From the NCBI GenBank assembly GCA_954871525.1, contig OX940870.1, positions 15,903,501 through 15,967,500 on the forward strand: 64,000 nt of DNA, in the 5' to 3' direction. The position numbers and the translations under genes are program-made. Shown here piece by piece: positions 46,632-56,228 of the stretch (its first letter is position 1; each line of letters opens with the position of its first letter). The notes beneath the pieces were generated by a model. The model did no database searches and was not told the DNA's origin. It saw only the letters and a program-made list of their open reading frames with translations. Origin of the DNA: Parietaria judaica (taxonomy: Eukaryota; Streptophyta; Magnoliopsida; Rosales; Urticaceae).

Positions 46632-46652
46632 ATCTCCCACTTGTACTTAAAG
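46632..46652 (-). promoter_or_regulatory. Polypurine tract of copia-B
   Basis: Minus strand AAGTACAAGTGGGAGATTG just before the 3' LTR start TGTTGGACATG. Confidence 0.6.
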
Positions 46653-48420
46653 AAGATGACCCATTTCTTTTAGACTCATATACTCCAGATGCCTCCTCAA
46701 TATTTTCCCTGGCAACGTCTTGCCAAATGGATCAGCCAGTTTGTCTCCCAAAGCTATTTTTATAACCCTTACGTTGCGTCGACGTACAATCTCTATACGG
46801 AGATAGTATTTACGTTCTATATGCTACACCTTGTTATGGTTTACGGACTCTTTAGAATTTTGCCACCGTGCCACTGTTATCATAGTACAGGGTTAGTGAC
46901 CCATAATACACCTGGAATTTCTCCCAGCTCTCTGTAGAAATTCTTAAGTCAAACTGATCCCTAAGCTGCCTCACGGCTGCTACATATTCAGTTTCTATCA
47001 TGGAATCTGCTATACAAGATTGCTTTATGCATATCTAGAATACCGTTCCACCAACAAGGTTGTACACTGCTCTTGTTGTGGACTTACTCAAGTCCCGGTC
47101 AGACATAAAGTCTGATTCAGTGTAGCATAGTGGATTCAGATAATATCTTGAACACTAGCATATAGTCTCTCGTTCTCCGAAGATACTTGAGAACATTCTT
47201 CACTGTTGTTTAGTGAACCATACCTGGGTTAGATTGGTATTTGCTAACAATTCCCATATTTTGAATTCAATAGCTAACCATGCTTTAACGTCCGATAACT
47301 TTTTCAATCGTTTTCGATCAAAAGTATGTCGGCATATATCACAATGAAAACCACCACGTTTTTCATCATCATTGAGTCAATAAATGCAGGACCTCAATGA
47401 TATTTTAGCGAATCCGTAAGTATTGATGTCACATCAAACTTTTCGATTCCTTGATCCGGAAGCTTGCTTCAATCCATAAATGGATTTGAGTAATCTGCAA
47501 ACCTTCCCTTCGTGATCTTTCTGCATGAACCTTCTGGTTGTACCATATAGATGTTCTAGTCAACGTACCCGTTCAGGAAACGGTTTTTGACTTTCATCTG
47601 CCAAATCTCATATATGAGACTTTAGGCTATGGACAGAATGGACTTTAGCGACTTAAGAGAAAGTTACCTCGTAATAAACACTTTCTCTTTGGGTTCAACC
47701 CTTGTCCACTAAACTAGATTTGAAGGTTCCAACCTTCCCGTCCACTCATCTTTTTGCTATTGTAGATCCACCTACAACCAATGGATTTGAATCCATCCAG
47801 TAAGTCTACAAGTTCCCAGATTTGGTTAGAGTCTATAGATTCTATTTCTTGGTTCATGTCATCCTACCGTTTCCCATGATCAGTATCCTTTATTACCTTG
47901 TTAAAGGTCAAAGGATCATTACGTTACTGTCGACACGACAACGTTTATCTCTTTCCGGTGCTCGTAGCGTCCAATCTTATGATTGAACCTCCCACTACGT
48001 CTGAGTACCCAGAGTTCTGATTTGGGACCTGTGGTTTCCTTAATCTGATTTTCAACAGTCGTTGTTGATCATGTAATTACTATGTTGACTTGACAATTCC
48101 TCTAAGTACTATTTTACTTTGAGGTTCATAGTTTATCATATAATCATATTCCAAAAGAGGTACTATCGTTGGTAAAACGACTACTTTATTATATGATTAT
48201 AAACTATGTCTTGTCTAAGTACCCACTAAATGAATATTGTAAAATGATCACCTTCAGTTTAATCATTTCTAAAAGGTTCGAGTTCCCTTTTTCTGCAACA
48301 CCTCATTGTGCTGGTGTGCTAGGAACCGTTGACTAAGAGAGAATTTATTTCTCCTTTAAGATATTACAGAACTAAAAGTTCAGACTCATTACTTTCAGCA
48401 AAAACTAAAGAGCCAATAGT
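46653..48420 (-). pseudogene. Copia-B pol remnant (integrase end, RT, RNase H)
   Basis: Conceptual minus-strand translation gives, leftward: an integrase-like STVPSTPAQ-x-GVAEKGNSN (about 48250-48340); the RT start WELVDLLDGFKSIGC (about 47770-47850); a KTVS-x-TGTLTRTSIWYNQ stretch and IEASFRIKE; the RT catalytic area VIYADILLI in place of YVDDILLI (about 47300-47350); RNase H pieces ADSMIETEYVAA (46985-47020) and YDNSGTVAK (about 46870); and the C-terminal LADPFGKTLPG (about 46710-46740). Frameshifts and stops are dense. No single long frame survives, which is why nothing here looks open. Confidence 0.65.
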
Positions 48421-50205
48421 GATTTATCGAATTAAAAATTCGGTTCATGCAATAAATTTCTTGAACTCACAAAATTTCTAATTTACTTTGCATTCATACC
48501 TTTACCTTGAATACTTGCCAATCATTAGATAAAGTATTTATATCCTTCTCGAGCTTGTATAATGGACCACATACACCAAGTATGACCAAGCTTTATAGGA
48601 AATGTGGCTCTTAGACCGTTTTACGGAAAAATGGTCTTTAAGTCATTTTAATCTTTTAGATAAGATTCTCAAACAGGCAGGGAATTGACAAACAATTCAC
48701 GCATTGGTCCATCTTGTTTATCTTATCTAAATTAATATGACTATTTGTAGATGCCATAGGTATGATTAATCACTTTCAATCTTAACCTTTTATGGACTTC
48801 ATATCCATAATATTCATTCATTATTTCATAAGGGTTTCAGCTCGTTTATTTGTCATAACGTTCCATATAAACAATCAAATCATTTCTTAAGATAATTATT
48901 ATCTAAAATGATAGATCCTTGTTTATATACGTTGGCATTTAAAGCTCGTTTATTTTATTTCACCGGACAATTAATGTAAACAATTAGATCATTTCTTAAG
49001 ATAATTATTATTATCTAAAATGATAAAACTTTGTTTACATAAGTGGACATTTGAATTTCCATGTAAGTCACGGGTATAATAAATTTTGTTCTTGAAAACA
49101 ACATTCTATTATATATATACATAAACGACTTGCTTTATTTATAAACGAATTGCTCCCACTACCTTAATTGAAATAATCATCCCATTATGTTTTGACTAAA
49201 ATAGTCAAATTTACATTAATGATTGTCTTCTGAATCCTGGATTCAGTCAAAGGTTTCAACCTTAACCAATCATTGAGTTTGGGTAGGGTGATTATCTTAT
49301 CATTGTTTACCTTTCAGCTATTTCCCAAGTTCAAGAACTTTCGAATTACTCCCCTGTAACTTCGAGTGGGAATACCGGCTAGGAATAAAAGATAATCAAT
49401 AAGCGAACTAAATCACTTATTCAGACTAATATTGTCAAAATACATATCAGATTCTAAGATTTGAGTGAAATTTTAGAGATCGACATTTTTAGACTGGCAT
49501 TGAATAAGAAACTTATTAAACTTTATTATAGACAGAATATTTCAAATTATAGGTTTGAAATAGTTACATGATGCAAACATGTTCCGAGAAAACGTTATAT
49601 AAACCCAATAACTATTTCGTGATAATTTAACCGACTGTACACATCGTTGCCGTCCTTAAGGCATGGTCACACGAAGGTGACTCACGGTATCAACTGTGTA
49701 GTTTGGCTAAACTAAGTTTTAGTCATTAACTCATTTAATATTCAAAGAACTACCAAAGTTCGTCATGATTTTTAACTATCACCATAGACGGTCGGGAAGC
49801 ACCAACTTCCGTGCAAGCTTAACCCATTATTTTCGGTTCTCGGTATCCTCTTGGAAACATCGTCCTTAAGGAATGGTCATACGAAGATGACTCGCGGTCC
49901 ATTTCCAAGATTCATCCGTCCCCATATTCTTTTGAAACTATCACGGTGTCAAAGCTTCCACAAGCACACCTTTCCTGAGGAGTCGTTACACAAAGGTGAC
50001 TCGAGGCGGTGTGGTCAGCAGACCTTGTGACAGTAATAATGGAGACCTTTTATACTTTATTCTATACTTGCCATGTTTTTTAGAAAATAACGTTTTTATT
50101 TCTAAGTTATTTAAAACTTATTATAAACACTATTTAATGACACATTAAAATGTTTATATTAAGGCATTATAATTACCGAGGTAATATCTAATAAGCCATA
50201 TTATT
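48421..50205 (-). other. Unresolved 5' part of copia-B
   Basis: Presumably gag and protease, but too decayed to assign. It contains three spaced copies of a 35-bp motif 'gtccttaaggaatggtcacac...gaaggtgactcgcgg' near 49653, 49861 and 49974. The PBS and the inner part of the 5' LTR are missing. Confidence 0.4.
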
Positions 50206-50989
50206 AATATTATTAATAACGATATTAATAATTAAATCCAAATAATTAAATTATATTAATATTTCCTGATCTCAATATCACACATTCAAATTTCATGGTG
50301 CCACACCATCATTTAAATTCGTGACATGTGATTTAATTTCATATTTTATCGTACCGAACATAAACTTAGAAAATCCATAAATCACAAACCGTAAGTCGGA
50401 ATGACTTGGTTCAAAATGCAAAGTTGCTTAGAATTTAATTTACAAAAACATGGTTCTGATAGTAAATCTAAACTATAACTTTATTTTTATCAGTTAATTC
50501 CGTGTACCAAAATATGGTACTTTTGCCACGCAAACGATAAAACTCTCTGACGTCTGCCAAAGACCTGTCAGTTTTATAAGTCGAGCCAAATGATTAAACA
50601 TTATCCATAATGTATTTTAATCATGTACGTATCATCCGCTACGGAGATATCCTGGGGACCATGGACCCGTATCACTTAAGCTCCAGAATAGGATTATATC
50701 ACTTAGTCACATTAATGACCTTATTCGATTAATGGGCTCCCACCCACTTAATCAGGTCACGGACGCTTTAAGTTCATTTATTATGATTATCAATTCTTCT
50801 TCACATTGACTCGGGTGTGATGATAATAACATAATTGCATTCCATTATGAACCATGGATCAAAGATTCTATTTTACTTTACCAGAAACTATAATAAGATT
50901 AATATAATAAGTATTATCTATATTCAACGACTAGTCATAATCTTTTACAAATGGGTTAAAACAGCTTGTTTAAGGACACATGTCCAACA
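50206..50989 (-). repeat. Truncated 5' LTR of copia-B
   Basis: 50206-50684 matches 45206-45684 at a constant offset of 5000 bases with few changes, then jumps to match 46325-46631. About 640 bp are missing at a junction with a shared TCCA. The inner 1 kb of the LTR is also absent. Confidence 0.85.
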
Positions 50990-51164
50990 TGATCTCGCCA
51001 GGAGTGCCCTTTTGATCAAGGGCTTCGTCTTCTTCGTCTTTATGGCTCAGGCCTCGTCAAATGTACATGGTCTTGGGCTTTTGGTCTTTGACTTTGTGAG
51101 TGGGCTGTGACTTTTGCTGATGAGGCCTAATATTAATGTCTCGAAAAATGCACATAAAAAATTA

Positions 51165-52089
51165 TATATTAAAATTAGTATATATGTTATAAATAAAAGA
51201 TGGGTGGACCCTAACAATTTTGTTCTTTTTGTAGAAGTTCTTGAATTTTTGTAATAATCAGTCACAAAATCTTAATGTGACAATTCGTTCAGATTTAATA
51301 TTGTAGACCTCTTGCAATAAAGTGTACGATTTATCAAATAGTCTCGATAAATTAATACATTAATTCGTTAGGTGTGAGAAAATTAATAATAATATTGAAA
51401 AAATTGTACTGGTTTCTACTTGTAGTTTGTACCCACTCGGATCATATATAACTCATTAATGTCTGCGATAGAAATCATCTAATTTCAGTATTATTGACTA
51501 CTACAACTAGACCATCAATAAGATCAAGAGTACCACTTCAAAAAAAAAAATTAAGAGTATTAGTATTAACAACTGTACACTTAAATGGGGCCTATTTCTA
51601 TTTCTTTATTTTAAAGTAAAATATGTTTAATTTTTACATTACTTTCTCAATTTAAACGGATTAGCATATGTTCGTTTAGGTTTTTGTAATCAATGTTTTG
51701 TATTTGATCTTGACTTATAGTTTGAAAGATCTATTCAGTAAACTGGTAAGGAATAGCGCCGAATCTCCTTGAACCGAAAACGTAAATCACAGGAAACAAA
51801 ATGAAGATGACACCGGAAATTATAATAGTTCGTCCCTAATGTGAGAGGTACGTCCACTTACCGCTTGTAAATCAAAAACCATTATAATTTCTAACTCAGA
51901 GTTATCCAAATACACCCTCAAAACTCACCTCTAGTTTTTATGCTATAGAACTATGCGTGGTGCAACAATCACCTTTTTGTTGTTTCCTTTGTAAATCACG
52001 AAGAATATACATGTTCTCTCATGGTTTCTCAGTCTCACTCACTACTTTTTGCCTACACACATTACAATGATAAAGTTGGTGGTTTCTTT
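51165..52089. other. AT-rich gene-free stretch
   Basis: No domain in any frame. Some text (about 51830-51900) resembles LTR/leader sequence but has no partner. Confidence 0.4.
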
Positions 52090-52640
52090 CTTTTCTTTTT
52101 CTTTTTGAAAGAAAGATGAGTCTCATTAAACCCTTTGAGTCCCCCTCGCACTTGTTAAGACACAACTCCATCAATTTCGACCAGTGGTTCTTTCGATTAT
52201 TATATATATCTCCCCACTAGAACCCTGCACTGATTTTATGGATTTCTCCAGTGAGACTAATCGGGAGGCGGAAACAACTCATAACATAGGTCGGAGTGGA
52301 TTGAAGAGCAGCCTTAATGAGAATCTCTCTTTCCGCTTGAGACACTTTAGTACCCCTCTAACTTTTAACTTTATTTCATACACGTTCTCTGACATACACG
52401 AAAAGCACTTTCTTCCGACGCCCCGCAAAAGCCGGGAGACCGAGGTAGCGTTGGTGGCACTCAGTTTTTGCAACCCCAAGGCAATGGGCGATCCGTATTT
52501 GTCTGGCTTCATCCACGTCTTTACCAAAACAAACGCCTGACTTGGTATAATTAACCATATGACCTGATGCCTTCTCATATATTCTCAGACTGTCACGAAC
52601 TGTTTCAGCCTTCTCATAAAGCTGGTGGTTTCTACACCCA
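52090..52640 (-). pseudogene. LINE reverse-transcriptase fragment
   Basis: Minus-strand frames contain the C-terminal RT region of a plant L1-like LINE: YEKASGHMVNYTKSGVCFGK, then RYLGLPAFAGRRKKVLF, then (new frame) ERKILIKAALQSTPTYVMSC, FRLPISLTGEIHKI and WGD. A further block like NHWSKLMELCLNKCEG reaches about 52100. It has several frameshifts, no endonuclease domain and no poly-A tail. It is a dead 5'-truncated or internal fragment. Confidence 0.75.
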
Positions 52641-52975
52641 AAAAACAACCTGCTTGATAAGTAGAAAAAAACAAACAAGTAAATATCTTAAATGCCCTTA
52701 AGATTAATTACTAGAATTTTCATCGATTAGGCTTCATATTACAACATAAACTAAATCATGGAAGACAGTTTGATAATGTTTCTCTTAATTGAATTTTTAA
52801 TTGATTCTGGAAAATAAAAATTGAAACTAAATATAATTCTTTTTTTATAAGTTTTTTCTTTTAATTTTAGAAAATAAATAGCTAATATAATTATTATATT
52901 GAAAATAAACTAGTAATAATATAACAATTATGGTCTATATAAAAAGAAGCTAAAATTGAGGCGAAAAATTAAAGG
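52641..52975. other. AT-rich gene-free stretch
   Basis: Nothing recognisable. Confidence 0.4.
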
Positions 52976-52984
52976 GTTAATAGG

Positions 52985-53436
52985 GCGAAGATAGCTATAG
53001 TTTGGTCAAAGAACCCCTCGTGTATCTAAAGTTCAAAAGTGAGAGTAAATATACCTAAAGTTACATTTGGGGAATTGACCACTTTATTCTCATACCGCCG
53101 TTAACTTACCCGTTAATTCTGGCCACGTGGACAAATCTGTTTTGTTAAGTGTAATCATTAAGAGTTTAATTAATTGTATTAAATAGTATTAATTAGGGGT
53201 ATAATTCATTGTTATGTCGTAAACGAGGCTGATATGGGCTTATCCACGTGGCAAAAAAATTTATGTCAGCAACACACGTTTGTCCACGTGACCATAGTTA
53301 ACGGGTAAGTTAACGGCGTTACGAGAATGAAGTGAAGAACTCCCCAAATGCGACGTTGGGTATTTTTGCCACCACTTCTAAACTTCGAGTACACGAAACG
53401 GTATTTGACCAAACGTGAAATATGCCTATATGTTGA
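52985..53436. mobile_element. Foldback MITE with ~140-bp inverted arms
   Basis: Left arm (about 53000-53127) and right arm (about 53282-53425) are inverted copies sharing GTTTGGTCAAA, ATTTGGGGA and CGTTAACTTACCCGTTAA blocks, with a CCACGTGG/GTCCACGTG centre. No coding sequence and no certain target duplication. Confidence 0.75.
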
Positions 53437-53595
53437 TAAGGGGTTGAAAATAAATAATAACATTATAATTACATGTATTAAAATAGTAATATTATAAATT
53501 ATGAAGATTAATGATTAAGGGACGAATAAAATAGGATAAAGATGGAATGAATGACAGAAAAAATATCCAATAAAGGAATAGATCATGAGTATATC

Positions 53596-54518
53596 TGTTG
53601 ACGTGGTTTCGCACGCCAACGGTCACGTGAGTTGTGAATGGGATTTCGGTTTGAAGATGCTAATGTTTTTGTGGATCATGACCTCCATGTCGTCAATATT
53701 TTTGACGATGACACACGGATACAAAGAGCGAAGAAAATAAAGGAAACACCAGAGTTTTTTGAGAGGTTCGTCCCAATGTGGTAGTTGACTACGTTCTCTG
53801 TACGTTTATTACTTTGAAAAAGATGATCAATCAGAACCACAAGCCAATTCCTGATAGATCAAAAATGAAAGAAAAACACTCTGAAGACACGAATTCTCAC
53901 AGACTATTTTTTTCTCAATGGTGGGTGCTTGCGTGTGTGTAAATGGCTTCGAGTTCGGGCTTTGACCTGCTGCCGAGCTGACACGTGGGCCACGTTCTGC
54001 GAGATTTGTGTAGTGGTGGACTTTGACTTGTCGTCGTGGGGTTTGAATTTGAATCGTGGCGATTTTTCTGGTCGGGCTTCGGTAGTTTGAATTGAGGTGG
54101 TTGACTTGGTCTGCTTGTGCTCGGATACTTTACTTCCTTCTGCTCGGGCGCTTTGTTCTGCTTGTGCTCGGATCCTTTTGAGACAATCATCCTGGGAAGA
54201 GCCTTGGGTGTTGGATTTATCCATGTGTTATTTCGAAGTGGGATTCCGAGTTCTGCTCGGAACTATCCTTTGAAAAACTCTCTCCGGTCTTCTTTTGAAT
54301 GTATTTAGCTCGGGTGAGCATTTTGCCTTATGGGCTTTTAGCTTTGCTCGGGCCCGAACACGATTAAATGCATAGTGGGCTTTCTGGGCTTTGTATTTCA
54401 TAAGCCCAATTATTTGAATATTTAATTATACTCACAATTTAGGCTTTAATCAATTTAAACTATAAATTTAATTAATGACCTCATAGTTCTAATTAAAGAA
54501 CGAATTTGCACATCAACA
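53596..54518 (-). repeat. Solo LTR A (TGTTGACGTGG family)
   Basis: TGTTGACGTGGTTTC...GCACATCAACA, inverted TGTTGA/TCAACA ends. It shares the block 'gaggttcgtccca...gtagttgacta' and both ends with solo LTR B. Flanks ATATC and GATAG do not match. A 106-codon minus-strand frame (53904-54224, Lys/Ser/Thr-rich) lies wholly inside and is judged non-genic. Confidence 0.75.
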
Positions 54519-54550
54519 GATAGGCCTCGACTACAAAAATACAGAGTATT

Positions 54551-54667
54551 TGTTGACGTGGTTTCCCACCTCAATCAGTCAAGTGTGACTTGTGAGCGTA
54601 TGATATTTTTGAATAGAATAATTTGGTGGAATTCGATCTCTCACGTTGCAAGCTCTCGATTCACTCA

Positions 54668-54710
<43 letters not shown>

Positions 54711-55418
54711 CAATATAAATGAGACGAGGGTTTTTTATAGAGGTTCGTCCCAAAGCGGTAGTTGACTACTTCCTCTGTTAGTTTATTGCAACAATTAACG
54801 TGGACGGATAGCTACAGACATCTAGATCACGCCTGGGAATGGAAACGAATAGGGAAGAAGGGAAAGAATACAACAAAATCTCAAGTGAGCAAGAATGCCG
54901 GGTAGAAGCTTTCGGTGTATTCTCTCAAGGCTGCAAGTATGCGTGTGTGTTGATCTGAGCTTGAGCTTGGTATTTATAGGCTTCAATTCTTCCCGTTGGT
55001 CTTCTAGGAATCATGGGGTCTTCTCTCCGCGCTGACCGGGCTGAATGGACGACCTTGCTACACGTGTCCCATGACTTCGTTCTCGTCGTCGTGTTTGAAT
55101 TATGCCCGTTGGAGGCTTGACTCCGTGCTCCTGGTCTTCCGCTTTGATTTGAAGTGTAATGCCGGGTAGAGAATATGACAACCCTACCCTCGTCTTTCTG
55201 GATTGTTGTCGAATGGGTATTGGGCCTTAGAGCCCTTTGGGCCGAGTAGCCTTGTATCCGTCGGTTTTGGTCTGATTGAGAATCTCATTGGGCTTCTCGC
55301 TTGGGCTTTTACGAATACCAGTTTATTTAAAGCCTTTTATCATGGTTTGTAAATATAATTAATTCACAACTTTAGCACTTTCTGTCATATTAAATAATGA
55401 CGAATTTGTACATCAACA
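54551..55418 (-). repeat. Solo LTR B with target duplication GTATT
   Basis: TGTTGACGTGG...TACATCAACA, 868 bp, flanked by GTATT at 54546-54550 and 55419-55423. It has a minus-strand TATA box CCTATAAATACC at about 54969-54980. It lies only 32 bp from solo LTR A. Confidence 0.88.
54670..54706. repeat. (AT)n microsatellite within solo LTR B
   Basis: About 18 AT units, absent from the corresponding part of solo LTR A. Confidence 0.9.
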
Positions 55419-55423
55419 GTATT

Positions 55424-55811
55424 TAAAGTATCAAAGTTGATATAATCATGTAAAAATTCGTGATGAAAATTAATTAAATTTGCGGAATTAGGAACTTCCA
55501 TGACTTTTGCCGAAAATCGAATTAATTGGGGGACATCAGAACTGTTTTTATGATAATATTGTATTCTTTAGGGACCGATCTGAGAACATTTCAAAATCGA
55601 AATGATTACGAATATGTTGGAGGGAACGGTTGCGACACGTGTCGCTCTGCCCAGGTTTCGAAGAAGGAATCAAACCCTTCAACATCCACTGACTCTGTTA
55701 GCCCGGGGTCTTCCTGACGTGTCGTGATTAGGGCTTTGATCTCGGTCGTTGGATAAGGTTTGGCGCGAGATTTGAGGGAACCCTAGCCTCACGATGCATG
55801 GCGACTCTCGT
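55424..55811. other. Left boundary zone of Ty3-2, LTR not identified
   Basis: Some text (about 55555-55600) resembles the 'attgttccagagggtccc' region of the Ty3-1 LTR, so part of the Ty3-2 3' LTR may lie here. No clean AACA end plus polypurine tract was found. Confidence 0.3.
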
Positions 55812-55820
55812 GTATAAATA
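55812..55820 (+). promoter_or_regulatory. TATA box of the Ty3-2 antisense gene
   Basis: GTATAAATA on the plus strand. The transcript would run into a leader exon ending at a CAG/GTAACT donor (55892/55893). A leader intron follows to a TTGCTTAG acceptor at 56205, 23 bases before the ATG at 56229. Confidence 0.6.
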
Positions 55821-56228
55821 TACTCGATTGTTGTTAGTGGAGGTCCAATCAATCACGCTTTCGTTCTGCCCAGGACGTCTCTTCGAATTCAGGTAACTGC
55901 TCCATCTCTCTTCTATTTAAGCGATTCTTTCTCTCCCTTCTTCATTTTTGCACTCAAGAAGAAAAAGAGATACAGAGTTTCCCTTGCTTTCTCCATTTGT
56001 TGTATTGTGCTTTGTCTTTCCAAGCTCCGTTCTAGGTTTTCAGGTTCTATTCGGTCTTTGCCTCCTGCTTTATATGTTTTGCTCTTTTTTTTTGAATTGG
56101 AGAAGCAAGGCTAGGTTCTGGTTTGCGTATTTTTCGAGTTTCAGGTTAGGGTTTCTTGGTTTCAGGGTTCGAGGGCTTGAATATCTAGGTTTTTTTGTTG
56201 CTTAGGTTCTCTTAAGAGATTCGTAGAT

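Larger units (their letters stand above)
44154..50989 (-). mobile_element. Copia-B element, decayed, minus strand
   Basis: 3' LTR 44154-46631, polypurine tract, decayed pol (RNase H, RT, integrase reading leftward), unresolved 5' part, then a truncated 5' LTR 50206-50989. Both LTRs end (plus strand) CATGTCCAACA. No target duplication could be matched (TTGTA left, TGATC right), so one flank may have been altered by the deletions in the right LTR. Confidence 0.75.
43143..51159 (-). mobile_element. Ty3 solo LTR (related to Ty3-C), split by a copia element
   Basis: Left part 43143-44153 starts TGTTAATGCG, like the Ty3-C LTR. It has a minus-strand TATA box (CCTATAAATAG at about 43957-43967) and the same 'caatttctagagagagaaa' found near 27152. 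The right part 50990-51159 ends ...CATAAAA. AATTA flanks both sides (43138-43142 and 51160-51164), a perfect 5-bp duplication. The LTR is interrupted by the copia element at 44154-50989. No internal Ty3 sequence remains. Confidence 0.72.

Noticed and set aside
46689..46937. 82-codon plus-strand frame
   Set aside because: It is the antisense of the copia-B RNase H/C-terminal remnant, where the minus strand carries recognisable pol motifs.
53904..54224. 106-codon minus-strand frame, Lys/Ser/Gln-rich
   Set aside because: Wholly inside a solo LTR bounded by TGTTGA/TCAACA. No domain. The matching LTR B does not keep a similar frame.
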